This document shows, piece after piece, positions 31,421-44,117 of a DNA stretch of 64,000 nucleotides. The notes below the pieces were generated by a model. The model had not been told where the DNA came from and did not search any database. It saw only the letters and a list, made by a program, of their open reading frames with translations. Source of the DNA: Tolypeutes matacus. Lineage: Eukaryota > Chordata > Mammalia > Cingulata > Chlamyphoridae. The translations under genes and the position numbers were made by a program. The stretch's first letter is position 1; every line of letters begins with the position of its first letter. The stretch is taken from contig JAKSZT010004976.1 in assembly GCA_026826555.1 (NCBI GenBank), positions 7,634,917-7,698,916 of the forward strand, in the 5' to 3' direction.

Positions 31421-32690
31421 CATTGATTCTTCATTTGAGTCATTCGAGCACAGTCAGACGGTCACCCCAAAGCAAGTTGGACAAATTTCCATGATGCCAA
31501 GCCTTGCCTTAAGCCCCCCCTTAAGCTTACTATTAACACTGCTGCTTGCCTCTTGAAGAGCCTACTTCTGATTTTGAAAACTCCTTGAGTTCAAATCTCC
31601 CCAGCTATAGAAACTGACCAAAAAGATGACCCCTCCCTGCCTAGCCTCCACTCCCAGTTCTTTCTATGGTAGCCATGGTTGCACACCACCTTCATTCTCC
31701 CCTCCACCTCCCTCTTAGGGGCAGAGGTTAAGAACAAGTTTGCTCATTCACCTGTCTGGCAGGCCATGTGGATTTGGAGGAACCAATCTAAGACATTTTC
31801 CTGCCCTTGAATTCACACCAAGTACACCCTCTAGATACAAGACATGTATTCCAAGAGCAGTGCAAGTCCTCTGGGATCGACCCTGCCAGAAGCTGCAAGG
31901 GGAGGTGGGTTTGCACCATCCTTCATTGAAAGACCTGGGCCCCAGGCAGCCCAGAGGGGGGTGCCTCCGCGAGGTTCACCCACCCTTACTGCTGGGAACA
32001 CAGTGCAAGGAAGCCAGTGGGAAGTGTTTCATAAATAAAATCAGCTCTGAAGCCCGGCAGGTGGGAGGAAGGGACAGCAAGATGGGGCTCTCAGTACCAC
32101 CCAAGGATTTCTCATTTCCCTCCATTCACTGCCTGCCATTGTTCCTGATTATGGTTTTTGCTCCCGTCCATCTCACATCCTTACACTAAGCCTTCCAATT
32201 TGGGGCAAATTTACCATATTGTGTTGGCTAATTTTGCATTTAGAGCAACACAGAGGCAGGTTTCCACTGCTTCCTGAATGGCTCAGAAGCCAGCTGAACA
32301 GTCAAGACACGGGAATTCTTTGCTTCTGGAGCCCGCATTTTGTGAAGCAGTATTAGCTTTGAAATAGAGACTGAACCAAAGCAGAGGAGGCAGCTGCTCC
32401 TATAGAAAAAGTGACAGAGGGAGACAGGACCGAGGAAGCGGGTGGGAAGAGAAGAGTGTACTACACAAACCACTAATTTTGGCTCTCAGCTCAGAAACAG
32501 ACATGGAGGGCAGAGGTAACTGCTTTGCTGCTTCTCTCTTTCCCTTACCAAGCTCAATAACAAAGGATTTTTTCCTTTGTTCCCCCCTACGAGAAATGAA
32601 CTTAGCTGTGACAGTTTATGAACAGCCTGGAGCGACCAGAATGGCCACCCATCCACCGTGCTATTGGATGGTATTGCTGGGCTCCCCAAA
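31421..32690. other. Intergenic DNA, no recognised feature
   Basis: Unique-looking, moderately GC-rich. Longest open frame is 149 codons at 31740-32189 on the plus strand; it has no domain, repeats its pattern in no other frame, and I do not call it a gene. Confidence 0.35.
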
Positions 32691-33260
32691 AATGAAGGCT
32701 CTAGCCTGGGTATCTGAAGGACAGTGTGTCAATTAGCTGCAGCTCTGAAACAAATTTCTTTAGAACAAGGACAATTTATTTAGCTCTTAATTCTCTGCAT
32801 CAGAAATTGAGGCTGGACTCAGCAGGGTGATTCTTCTGGTCTCAACTGAATGGCCTCGTGTATCTACAGGCAGCTACGAACTGGCTTTGCTGAACTTGGC
32901 TCTCGCACATGTATGGGCCTCCACGGGGACAACTGAGCCGATTCGGCTCTGGTGCACACAGTCCCTCTGCAGGTTAGCTCGAACTTTTTCACATAGTAGA
33001 GGCAGGGATCTGAAGCAAGCAAGCAGAAGCATGCAGGGCCTCCTGAGGGTCACGACCAGAGCTAGTCCACCATCTCTTCTACTACATTCATTTGGTAAAA
33101 GCATACCAAAGGCCAGATTCAAGCGGTATAGAAATAAACTTCTTTCTTGGTGAAAGAAGATATAAAGTCACATTGCAGAGAGATGGATATGAGAAGGAAT
33201 GAACAAATTGTGGCCATTTTTGCAGTTTCTGCTACCTTCCACAGCCAGTCCAGGGATCCC
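32691..33260 (+). repeat. Old mammalian interspersed repeat, LTR-like
   Basis: 'tgcagctctgaaacaaattt', 'ttagctcttaattctctgca' and 'gattcttctggtctcaactg' match a common mammal-wide repeat also seen at 38130. 'caaattgtggccatttttgc' is near its end. I am unsure of the family name. Confidence 0.5.
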
Positions 33261-33768
33261 GTAGCTATAAAGATGGACTCAAGATGTCTTGAGAAGCAGT
33301 TCTGGCTCCACATTGGCTAAAGTTAAGCCACTGCTTTATTGTGCTACCCATAGGACATCTTTTCTACCTCACAGCCATCAGATGGGGAAGCAGAAAGTTT
33401 GGAAGACCCAAATCTTGGCAGAGAAAGCTCCAAAGGTTCAGCAAAAACAGGGGACAGAAACCAACTTTGGATAAAGAAAGGAATTTATTAAAGTGGGAAG
33501 CAGTATAAAACCAATGTTGAAGTACCCAGAGATCAGCAACAGGGGAACTTATTACCATCCCTCGGGCTGAGCTGGAGCCCAGTGAGAGCTGGAGCCTCAG
33601 ACAGGAGCTGGGGTCAAGGAAAGACACCACCACTTCCAGAAATTTGCCCCAGGCACGCAGGAGATAGGGAAAAAATTCCTTGACCTCTCTTTCCTCCTTT
33701 CTTTCTTGCACCACCCAATGGCCCAACCCAATCAGAAGCCCAAGGGCAAGAGAGTCCATCCCCCTTGG
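33261..33768. other. Intergenic DNA, no firm feature
   Basis: 33465-33560 ('ggaatttattaaagtgggaa') may be another LTR-like start in reverse. Otherwise unassigned. Confidence 0.3.
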
Positions 33769-34010
33769 TCTTACAAATATGTTTTTCAGAATTCCCCTAA
33801 GCAGGATTTCCTGTGAATTTGACCCTGCCCTAGCCCCGCAGTATAAATAGAACAGCTGATAAGCATTGAGTGCTAACTATGAACAAGCCCTGCTCTAAGT
33901 TTTTACCTACCTAACCATACTTGGCTTTGGCAGGAATACTATGTAAATTGCTATCCTATAACTATTTCCCTCTCACAGATAAGAAACTGAGGTCAGCCTC
34001 TCAGGACCCA
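33769..34010 (+). repeat. Local duplication copy 1, containing a MIR
   Basis: About 200 bases match 34912-35125: 'aattcccctaagcaggattt', 'ttgaccctgccctag', 'aagtttttacctacctaacc' and 'catacttggctttgg'. The right half is a plus-strand MIR ('cagataagaaactgaggtca'). Confidence 0.75.
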
Positions 34011-34911
34011 GAGCTGGACAGAGAAGAGTGGAGGATGGGTTGGGGGAGGGCAGGGAAGGAACAGCAACATGCTGGAGCCATCATCAGTGTGGCCTATGGG
34101 AATGGGGCAGCTCCAATCACTGCTGCCACTACCCTTTCCAGGATGGACTCTGCTCAGCCTCCATTTCTCTCCAGCACTAGCTCCAAGGCCAAAGTCTGAG
34201 AATAGACTTAGCCTAAGGCATACACCTGCAGCCTGGATGCAAAGGACGGTGGGAACTCTAACATCCAGCATTTTTAGCTACTATAGTTGGGGGCAGGGAG
34301 TAGATTCTTTATTCCACCAAGATGTATAAGGTGGAGCATTCCCTAAACACAAGAAGGAGGTGGTGCTGATGCTGGAAATAGCCAAAAAGAATGACCTCAT
34401 ACACCAGTCCCTTAGGCAGCTGTGTGCTGCTGGGTGGAGGAGGCAAGTCCACCCTGAGATCTCACATGGACAGTGGGGTCTTATGGGGGTGGTCCTGGAT
34501 CACAACTCATCCCAGGTCCTTTCTGTTGCAGGAGGAGTCTCCTCCTTCCCACCTCGTCAAAGCCTGGAGGACTCGAGGGATCCCAGGAGGGAGCAGCCAC
34601 ACTTCAGAAGAACTATAAATGGTCTGATGAAGAGCTAAGAATGTCAAGGTCATTATGCAACGCTCTGCTAGGCTGACACAGCCCTTGGGAAACCAGAACA
34701 TATTCATCTTTTTGCCTGATGCAGATATTCTGGAAGCTGTTGCCTTCTGTTAACCAAATCCTGGCATGGGGACTTGTCTCCCACTGCCTGCCAACTCATT
34801 ACAAATTCCCCCAAGATAAGCCAGTGTCCCTTGTCACATCCAACACATGGCATCAGCAATGAGAGCTGACTCCGTGGGGCAGCAGGATTAATTGAGTCTT
34901 CATTCCATTCC
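34011..34911. other. Intergenic DNA, no recognised feature
   Basis: Unique-looking. Several overlapping short open frames on both strands reflect GC content only. Confidence 0.35.
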
Positions 34912-35268
34912 CCTTGATCTTACCTGGAATAAATGGTTTTCAGCATTCCCCTAGCCAGAGTTCCCTGTGAATTTAACCCTGCCCTAACGAACCCCCGAAT
35001 CCTCTGTGTAAATAGAGTAGCTGATGAGCACTGAGTGCTATGTGCAAGCCTTGTTCTAAGTTTTTACCTAACTACTCATACTTGGCTTTGACAACATCTC
35101 TGTGTAATGGACAGTATTATTATTCCCCTTCACAAATGAGAAACTGAGGCTCAGAGAACTTACAGAACTCACCCAAGGTCACACAGCTGGTAAACGGTGT
35201 AGCCAGGATTTGAACCCTGGCAGAGCACAGGCTCCTGACCAACAGGCTCTAACACCCATGGCTCATGG
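34912..35268 (+). repeat. Local duplication copy 2, containing a full MIR
   Basis: Matches copy 1 over its first part, at an offset of about 1.15 kb. The MIR at 35020-35268 is well preserved: 'gaaactgaggctcagagaac', 'cccaaggtcacacagctggt' and 'ggatttgaaccctggcagag'. Confidence 0.85.
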
Positions 35269-35519
35269 GGATCCCAACAGTGCCCTGGGCTCTGCAGGAC
35301 CCCCAAATGTCTCATGTACTACTGTGTGTGCTTCAGTTACATGTACCTGGATGGTAGCATATTTTGAAAAATGATCATTTATATGTGATCAGTATGAAAA
35401 AAAATTAGCTAGAATATTTCCTAGAGTTTTTTCAGAGGAAGTGTTGTTGTTAGATATTCTCTACATCACTATCTTTGTAGAATTTTAGCATTCCCTGGAT
35501 TAATCAAGCACTTAACCCC

Positions 35520-35720
35520 ATGGGGCTGAGCTAAGGGTCTTATATCCATTATCTCAATGAATCCTCATGACAATACAAGGAGGCAGATGATGATGATGAT
35601 GATGATGGTAATGAAGATGATGATACCCACTATATAGAAGAGGAAACTGGAGCTCACAAGAACCCTTCAAGCTTAGTTTGTGCTACATAGTCAAAGTACA
35701 TGGGAGCAGCCCAATAAGGC
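35520..35720 (+). repeat. MIR SINE with an internal GAT microsatellite
   Basis: 'gtcttatatccattatctca', 'aatcctcatgacaatacaag' and 'agaagaggaaactggagctc' are MIR. A GAT repeat (35586-35608) has expanded inside it. Confidence 0.8.
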
Positions 35721-36665
35721 CTTGACAAGTCCTAATCAGATGTAGCTTTCTTCCCTCTTTCACTTCTTCCTTCCTCCCTTCCAAGCCCATTGCCTTCTCC
35801 TGCTTCTCTTAATCTTTCTCTCCTTCTCCCTCCTTCATTCCTCACACTTTTCTTTTTCTACACCTCAGACTTTCAGCTGCTTCTCCAACACTGTTAGCCC
35901 TGAGGGTAAAGTCCAGGCCTAAAGGTCCAAGACCTCACTTGACCCAAGGACGATCCCCTTCCAGGGGCCCCCCCAAAGACTCTATGACCCTGAAGTCATA
36001 AGGAACAGGTATGTCCCTTCCTGGTACCTACTGGGAAATTGTCCATCCTGACAATTTTACAATTTCAGACACAGAGACACTGAGGTCTTATACTTATTCC
36101 AAGCTATTAACAGAGACAGAAATTATATTTAAGTTAATCTTTATCTAAGCTGATAAAGGTAAACCTCACACTGTACAAGCCAAATCTGCAGGTAATTGGC
36201 CCTCCTTCATAGGGGTTATGGCTGAGAGTGATATTCAGAGTACACTATTATATCAATAGTGATATTGCATGCATATTTTTCTTCACATTTCATTGTTCCC
36301 AAAACCAAGGCCACCATCTTTCCAGTCCCTGCTGGCCAGGTGGTGGTAGTGACGTAGCTGTCCTGGCCTGGGTTTGTGGGGCCTTAGTCATGGCTGCTCA
36401 CACTGTCCCCACTTCAGCCATACATTGTGGATTCTGCACATGTGAATTTAATTTCCATTTAAAATGTATACTAAGGGGTATATGAAAGAGCAACTTAACC
36501 TTGTCTTACCTTCTTTGGGGTCTTTCTGGACTAATCTGCTTCAGAGGGTAGAGCCTATGGTGTGTGGTCCAGGAACCTTCTTCTTAGCTAAGGAACACTT
36601 ACTAGAAACTTCCTTGAACTGTGACAATGAAGGTTTCCAAAACCGAAGACAAATTCTGGCTTTTG
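35721..36665. other. Intergenic DNA, pyrimidine-rich tract then unique sequence
   Basis: 35748-35870 is a CT-rich tract. No gene or clear repeat follows before the LTR at 36671. Confidence 0.4.
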
Positions 36666-36670
36666 GTGAG

Positions 36671-37335
36671 TGTAGCAATTTGGTACTATTTATGAATTCC
36701 AAAAATAGATATTAGGTTATGTTTATAAAGTGGTCTGTTCCTCTGGGTGTATGAGATTGTATTAAATTCAGAGGTTTCACTTTTACTTGATTAAATAATG
36801 ATTAAGGCTTTGATTGGGCCACATCAGTGGTGGGCAGGGACTCACAGAGAAAATGACATGGCAGAGGAGACTGTGGAGTTTTGATGATGGAGAGTTTTGG
36901 ATGCTGGAGCCCCAGGAAGTAAATACAAAGAGAAGCAGATATGTGAGGAAAGAGAGAAGGCTCCAATAGACATGGCAGAGGCCCCGGGAAGAGAGATGAG
37001 CTATTCGTCTGATAGTTTATAGGTGGCCTTGTGGAGAGAGCAGAGCAGCTGAGCCCAGAGAGAATTGAGCCCTGGGAGAGAGAGGAGGCTTATCCAGGCT
37101 ATGGTTGATATTGGAAGAAGCTGGGACTACAGAGCCTTAAGAGGAAGAGGGAGGCTGAACCTTGCAGACATTGGCAGCCATCTTGCTCCAACAAGTGGCA
37201 ACAGACTTTGGTGAGGGAAGTAACTTATGCTTTATGGCCCAGTAACTGTAAGCTTCTACCCCAAATAAATACCCTTTATAAATGCCAACAGATTTCTGGT
37301 ACTTTGCATTGGCACCCCTTTGGCTGACTAATACA
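36671..37335 (+). mobile_element. Solo LTR (MaLR/ERVL-like), copy 2
   Basis: Starts TGTAGCAATTTGG and ends CTAATACA. The flanks GTGAG (36666-36670) and GTGGG (37336-37340) match at four of five bases. The body ('tggtctgttcctctgggtgt', 'cccaaataaatacccttta') follows copy 1 closely. Solo LTR, no internal genes. Confidence 0.88.
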
Positions 37336-37564
37336 GTGGGTCTTCACAGACATGTTACAAGGGAGGTCAGAAGAAGGAATATCATAAAGGGCTACACCTT
37401 GGTCACATTATACCAAGAGACTCCCATTCTGCAAAGTGTTGTTGTTAATGTTTATATTCCTTGCAAGCATACCAGGCCCTGGGGTTTCAGAGCAAATATA
37501 TCAAGTAGTCCTGACCAAGAGACATTTCTAGAGATGACTAGGGAACCTCTGACCTGACATTCTC

Positions 37565-37965
37565 ACTATACTGGATCTGTCCAGAAACAAACCTGGAAAA
37601 TTGCTTTTAGTATATTGCTCAGAAAGAATTTTAGGAAATTTTTTGACAGTAACTAACAAAGCAGCACGTATATATGCTCTATAACACAGAAATTTCAATT
37701 CTAGGTGCATACCCAACAGAAATACAAACTTAAGTTTACCAAAAGATATATACTAGAATAATATCTTATTCATAGCCCCAAACTAGAACAACCAATGTCC
37801 ATCAATAGTACAATGGATACATAAATTGCTTTTTATTAATATAATCACATACTTTAAAACAATAAGAATAAACAGTCTATAACTACATGCAACAATATGA
37901 AAGAATCTTACATGTAGACATACTATATGATTTCATTTATATAAAGCATATTTCAGTCATTGCTA
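37565..37965 (+). mobile_element. L1 3'-end fragment, sense
   Basis: 'agaaatttcaattctaggtg', 'catagccccaaactagaaca' and 'tgtccatcaatagtacaatg' are diverged ORF2 C-terminal DNA. Confidence 0.8.
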
Positions 37966-38129
37966 TGTTAACAAACTATTCCAATACTACCTTGCCATCC
38001 AAACATAAGTGCAACCCCTCACTGATTTCCATTTTTTTTAATTTAATTATCTTAAACTTTTCATGAGTTTATTAACTTTTTAGTAAATATTTGGGAGGAC
38101 AAAGAAAGGGTTCTGTATTAAGTCAGCTA

Positions 38130-38510
38130 CTGCCACAATGTGCTGTGTAACAAACAATCCCAAAACCCAGTGGCATACAACAATAAGATTTTTATTTCCC
38201 AGTCACATATTGGGATTTGCTGGGGTTTAGCCGATCTAGTCTGGACTTTAATGTGCTTGGCTCAAGCTTGGGCTGGGACAAGGTCTGCTCCATTTGATCC
38301 TCATCATCCTTGGTCCTGCAGATACCTACGGCATAATCTTATCATAGTGAAAGTCAGTAGTCTAACAGAGCAAGATCTGCCAGATTGTAAGCCTCTGCTC
38401 ATGTCATATCTGCTGATATCTCAATAACCAAAACAAACCCCATGGCCAAAACCAAAGTTAAGAGACAGGGGAAAACACTCCACTACCCCATGAGGCCATG
38501 GCAAGGGTTT
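38130..38510 (+). repeat. Old mammalian interspersed repeat, LTR-like
   Basis: 'tgctgtgtaacaaacaatcc' and 'caaaacccagtggcatacaa' open it. Same family as 32691-33260. Confidence 0.55.
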
Positions 38511-38790
38511 TAAGACTATAATACTAGAGGGAAGGGAATCAGTGAGATCAATTATTCAAACTGTGGGGCCTCCTGCCATTCCACAGATTCACGCCACCTC
38601 CCTCCACTTTCCTCTCTTCCACTTTGCTTCTCTCCTTCAAGAAAAGCCTTCCCCTCGTGTTGGCAGAAGTTTCCCTTTCATTCAGAACTGAAGCATCAGT
38701 TTATTCTCCAAAGCTCAAAGCATCTTCTGACTGACAGTGGAGCGCTCCTTACAAGTCCCCATGAAGCTTGCTAAGAAAATTCATTCATTC
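38511..38790. other. Intergenic DNA, no recognised feature
   Basis: Short unique-looking stretch before a SINE. Confidence 0.35.
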
Positions 38791-38804
38791 AAAACCTACA
38801 TGTA

Positions 38805-38992
38805 GGGAAGCGGCTGTGGCTCAATCAGTAGGGCTCCCGTTTACCATATGGGAGGCCCCGGGTTCAGTTCCCGGGGCCTCCTGGTGAAGGCAAGCCCACC
38901 CGCGCAGCATGGTTAGCTGACCCAGCGAGCACAAGCAGCAAGGGGGGGATAAATGAATAAATAAATAAAATCTTTAAAAAAAAAAAAACAAA
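38805..38992 (+). mobile_element. Young DAS-type SINE, short form
   Basis: Head 'gggaagcggctgtggctcaa', B box in 'gggttcagttcccgggg', tail 'aaatgaataaataaataaaa' and A run. A perfect 14-bp target duplication flanks it (38791-38804 and 38993-39006). Nearly identical to the minus-strand copy at 48148. Confidence 0.96.
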
Positions 38993-39006
38993 AAAACCTA
39001 CATGTA

Positions 39007-40184
39007 CGATAGACAGAGCCTTCTCAGAATCTGTAGTCATGATAATGCTGAACCATCCACTGTGAGATCCAAAAAGAAAAATAAGCCATCACTTTCCTCT
39101 AAGCCTCTTCTCAGGCAAACTCTAAAGTCAGGGAAATGAATGTTGAATCTCCAGGCACCCATGCCATTAAAAATCAAGAGCCAAGTTCCCTTGACGGGTT
39201 GCCTAAACCTTTTTCTCAATGAACTTCTGTCCAAAGAAACAAACAAAACAAATTCTTGTTATAGGGGTCTCGGGGCAGAGTTTTAATGTGGTAGCACTGA
39301 AAAATAAAGCACCCCATCTGCTGATGCTAAAGGCTTATCCCAGAACAAGCCAGGGAAAATCAAGCAAAAATTAAGCCTTTGCTCCATCTCCTCTCACAGG
39401 CTCAACTCTCACCTGCCCAGACACATGGCATACCCTATGACGAGGGTAAATGTGGCACAGAAGAGGAGTGGCAGCAGAAGGTGCCAGAGCCCCCAGCCCT
39501 CCCAGGGCAAGTTTGATGCTGAATCATTTTGTGATTAAATAATGAGCATATCCAGAGTTCTCCTGTGTCTGAAAACTGAAATTACGTTTTCATTTTGCTC
39601 CAGAAAATCACTAAGTTGTGTTACTTGGTTTACTTTGGGATGGAAGTGACAGAGCAGAGTTATGGAATCAATTTACATGCAATATTTTCAGAAAGATGAA
39701 GAAAAGGCAAGTGTTTGGACACAGGCTACAACCAGGCATCGGTCCTGAGGAGATGGCAGAGCTGAGATGCAGAAAACCATGGGGCTGTTGTCTGGCACTG
39801 ATTCAAAGGTGCACGTTGTGATGGTGGTTTCATGTTTTAGCACCTCTGAAGTCAGGACGCATCTTCTTATCAATAGGTCCTTACAACCTCCTCCTCTAGG
39901 AAGTGGTCACAACAAATAGTTGTCCTTGTATGTACCTGCTCAAATCGCCAGCATCAAAGCTTGCTGGATGGATATCAGCAACATGGATGAAAGTCCTGGA
40001 ACCTGCACGGGAGCACCTGGTTGGGGCTCAGAAGGAGGAAGGAGAAACGTGTGTTCAGCAGCAGGAACTGAAAGCAGGCTAGCTTTCCACAACTGCAAAA
40101 CCAGCTGACGAGCCCGGCACCAATTCCTTATACCCTAGAATTGGCATAGATTATATTAAGAATTATGTCATCACCCAAGCTCCT
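39007..40184. other. Intergenic DNA, no recognised feature
   Basis: Unique-looking. 39520-39630 is AT-rich with 'tgtgattaaataatgagcat' and could be conserved, but this is a guess. Confidence 0.35.
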
Positions 40185-41700
40185 TTTTTTTTAAAAAAAA
40201 AAAAAAAAAAACATTTTGCTTTTTATTTTTAAAGAAGTTTTAGATTACATAAATGTTACATTAAAAATATACGGGATTCCCATATGCCTCACCCCCTCCC
40301 CCTCCCACACTTTCCCACATTAACAACATCCTTCTTTAGTGTGGTACATTTGTTATAACTGATGAACACATATTGAAGCATTGCTACTACCCAAGGACTA
40401 TAGTTTACATTATAGTTTACAATTTGCCCCCCACAATTTTATAGGTTTTGACAAAATGTATAATGGCCTGTATCCATCGTTGCAATGTCATGCAGGACAA
40501 TCCAATGTCCCAAAAAATGCCCTATGTTGCACCTATTCTTCCCTCTCCCTCTCCTCAGAACCCCTGGTGGCCACTGCCTTTATATCAATGATACAAGTTC
40601 TTCCATTGCTAGAATAATAAGTCTACTTTAGTCCATAGCTGCATTTCTACCTTATGTTTGTTCATTCCTCAATCTTGAGGATTTGGGGATGGTGATGCCC
40701 ACCCTGTTTCTGATTGAGAGGGGGCTTAAAGCCCATGGGGCAGATGGATGGAATTATATTGCTTGCAGTTGCAGATACTCTCTGCTTCTGGGGATGGGCC
40801 TTGTCCATCATCATCCTTTTGTTAGTTGTCCTGAGTGAGTTCAATGAACCGGAGAGTAGGTGATGCAACTCTGCTGAGATTCAGGGCTCAACCAGCATAT
40901 GAACAGACCAAAGATTTAAGTCTCTGGGACATATATTTAACAAGTACAGGTTCAAATAAAAGGGGCAGAAGAGCCCTGTGTAGGGAAATTATAAATGAGT
41001 CTGTTATATTGGAGAGAAAATATTCCAAAATAAGGCCCATTGACAGGACGCTGAATTCCAAATTCCTGAGATTATCTGCCCTGCCTATAGTGTCTAGATG
41101 TCTCTAGAGCCCACAGGAGCTCTTCTGTTTGAGGAACTGTTTACTGTGGCAGTCAATGAGATCCTGCTGAGATGTGCATAACTATAACTTCTGGAATGAC
41201 CTCCTAACTAACTTTGAAGTATCTTAGCCATAACAACTCATTTTTATTTAATATTTCCCCTTTTGGTCAAGGTCTTTTTCCAAATTCATCACTAGTCAGT
41301 GCTTGGTAATAATCCCTTGGTGCCAGGGAGGCTCATCCCCAGGAGTCATGTCCCATGCGATGGGTGGGGAGGTAGTAAGTTTATATGCTGAGTTTGGCTT
41401 AGAGAGAATCCATATTTGAGCAACAAGGAGGCTTTCAGAAGGTAACTCTTAGGCAATATATAGTACAAGGCTGTTTCAATTTCACTAGAAAATGACCATA
41501 AATACAACCATCAATATTAAGGGCCTGGTGTAACAGGCTGTCCTCCTTTGCTAGGCATTTCCCATGTACTCGGGGAATTCTTGCTGCTCTATCAGAGAAT
41601 GTAGCAGGACTTCCCAGGAGGGGAATTCAATATGTTTTTCAGTTATAGGAGGATCCCATTTGGATTGATGACAATGGGGAAAAACTAAACAGGCCGGAAA
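40185..41700 (-). mobile_element. Dispersed retroposon X, long copy, minus strand
   Basis: Begins with a T/A-rich tail (40185-40210), then reverse complement of the copy at 27722 through about 40940. A further 750 bases appear to belong to it ('aggagtcatgtcccatgcga', 'agcaacaaggaggctttcag'). The exact 5' end is uncertain. No coding frame. Confidence 0.65.
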
Positions 41701-42129
41701 CAGAATCTGAAGAAAGGAGACTATACTGATCTCTTAACCTCTGCTTTCATCAGCATAAACTGATGCCCAGAACAAGCTGTTTATTGTATGTCACTATAAC
41801 CTAATGAAAGAAATCACTGCAAACAAAAAAGAGCTCCCCAGAGAGCCATAGGAAATGAGTTTCACACATATCAATTAAGGCCTGGAAAGGTGTCTGCTTC
41901 CTTTTTAAAAATGATTTGCATGCACACACATATGCACATGCATGCACACATGCATGCTCCAGTGCACACATATGCACACACATCCAGCAATCTCTAATTT
42001 ATAGCTCATTTAACCCATAGTACTATTTCAGCCACTCCACTTTTGCCCCTCTTGGGACTCTCCATCTCTCCCCAGCCAGTCTACACCCCTGTTCCTCTTA
42101 CACACTATGGGCCCAATTTCACAACAAGT
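41701..42129. other. Intergenic DNA with a TGCATG/CA-rich tract
   Basis: 41918-41985 is an alternating purine-pyrimidine tract built from 'catgcacacatgcatg' words. Otherwise unassigned. Confidence 0.45.
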
Positions 42130-42335
42130 GGTGATTTACTCAGTCAATACTGACTAAGCACCTGCTGTGTTCTGGGTCCTGTGCCAAGCATTTGATTTGA
42201 CAGTGACCATATTTAGGGGACAGGAAACATGACCCCCATTGTTAGAGAGGAAGAAGCTGAGGCTCAGAGGGGTCACAGGACTGTCCCAAGGTCACAGACT
42301 GGGTGGTGAGAGGTACAGCTGCAACTCACTACGAA
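42130..42335 (+). repeat. MIR SINE
   Basis: 'ctgactaagcacctgctgtg', 'gaagaagctgaggctcagag' and 'caaggtcacagactgggtgg' follow the MIR consensus. Confidence 0.88.
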
Positions 42336-42928
42336 GTCCCCCTCCTCGTTAGACGTCTTAACCTGAATTCCCATTGATCTAGCATTGCATGTCAAGCACC
42401 CCAAAACAACAGCTTAAAACTGGGACAATCTTTTCTGTTGTGCTGAAATTAAAATAAACAGACTTTAAAAGGGGGGGGGAGGGTGCTGTACAGAGCAAGT
42501 TTATTGAGCTAAAGTTGCATTAATGCAGGAGCAACACCAAAAGAGGTTTCTGCTCAAAAGCTGGAGTTGGGGAAGCAACTTTTATGGCTGCTTAAAACAA
42601 AGGGAAGTCTTGGGCAGGGGATTTTATCAGCACTGCAAAGAATTGTTGCTATGTCAGCCTGCTTCAGTTAACCTCCATTTCTTCTTTATAATTCCCTGGA
42701 TAGAATGGAAGCTCAAGCAAATCAAGATAGTTAGTAAAATCATTTATCATCCAAATTTCACATTTCTTTTGCTCACCTATCTGAGATTAACTGGACTCAG
42801 CTGGCAGTTCTTGCAACCCTCATTTGGGAAGCCTCAACTAGCGCCTGTAGCAACTCTCTCTTGGTTCTCCACCTCGATGGGCATCAGTGTCAAAGAATTT
42901 GCAAATGTAGATTAAAACCACCACAACA
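42336..42928. other. Intergenic DNA, no recognised feature
   Basis: A G run at 42471-42481. The 130-codon plus-strand open frame at 42523-42915 has no domain and continues toward a SINE; not called. Confidence 0.35.
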
Positions 42929-43316
42929 GGGAAGCAGTTGTGGCTCAAGCGATTGGGCTCCCGTCTACCATATAGGAGGTCCAGGGTTAGATTCCCAGGG
43001 CCTCCTGGTGAAGGCAAGCTTGCCTGTGTGGCGAGCTGGCCGACGCAGAATGCTGGCCCATGCAGAGAGCTGGCACAGCAAGATGATGTGACAGACACAG
43101 AGGAGAGACAATGAGAGTCATAGCAGACCAGGGAGCTAAGGTGGCACAAGAGATTGAGTGCCTCTCTTCCACTCCGGAATGTCCCAGGATCGGTTCCCAG
43201 TGCTGCATAAAGGGAAGATGAGCAGAAACAGAAGAACACACAGCGAATGGACAGAGAGAGCAGACAAGGGGTGGAGGGGGAATAAACAAATAAATCTTAA
43301 AAAAAAAAAAAAAAAA
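42929..43316 (+). mobile_element. DAS-type SINE, long composite form
   Basis: Head 'gggaagcagttgtggctcaa', 'ctggcccatgcagagagctgg' middle, second head remnant near 43131, and tail 'aacaaataaatcttaaaa'. Same architecture as the copy at 30130. Target duplication not clear. Confidence 0.92.
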
Positions 43317-44117
43317 CACAACTACTACAATAGTGGAGGCTGACAATAATTATGGTAACAGCAAAGGCATAATGGAGATAAGGCTGCCTGAGGCAAATTC
43401 TTGTCCTGACAGGTTCACTCCTTCCCTGACTTCTGACTGACCTCCTGGGGCTGACTTGGTCTGGCCAAATGGACGGCAGCACAGTGAGGTGAGCACAAGG
43501 TTGAAACAGTCTTGAGCGACCATTACTGTGGGAAGAACCAGCCCAGATTAACCCGCTGGTCTGAAGAGGAGGAGGGGATGAGAGGCTGAAGGGCAGAGCC
43601 AAGTTACCCCACCAAGCCCAGGGGTCTGTGAAGCCTGTGGCACAGTGTTTTTGTGGCTAAAAGTAATTGGTACACTGCCACCCAGGGAAGACACTGGCAC
43701 CCAACTTCAGATTGAAACTGCAGGCCACGTGAGAAAGCCTGATTTCTAATCATATATGCCTGCTGCTCAAGACGAAGAAAACTTAAATAGAAGACCAATT
43801 AATAAGTCAGCCAAACTGGCCAGTGACATTTCAGAAAGTTTTCCAAGACCCTATGTGTATAAACCCCCAAAAGAGACTTCTCCAAAGCAACTCCCACCCA
43901 AGCTGCTGCCTGACTCCTGTTCAGTGCTGGCCGACTGAACCAGCTCACTGATGTCAGCTGATTCTGATGCTTGAGTCCCAGGGGGTGGGCAGTGTGTGGA
44001 CACATGCATGGGTATGTGTATTGTGTTTTATGTGCTGTGTGGTATGAAAATAGGTGAGCATCTTTGGATAATTCTTTGGGATAAAAAATTAAAATTCATC
44101 ATACACAGTTATCTTGA
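43317..44117. other. Intergenic DNA, no recognised feature
   Basis: Unique-looking. Short open frames are not supported. Confidence 0.35.

Noticed and set aside
31740..32189. 149-codon plus-strand open frame
   Set aside because: No recognisable domain, no supporting context; length is possible by chance in GC-moderate DNA.
41918..41985. Alternating purine-pyrimidine tract as a Z-DNA element
   Set aside because: It is an ordinary CA/TGCATG microsatellite; no supporting evidence for function.
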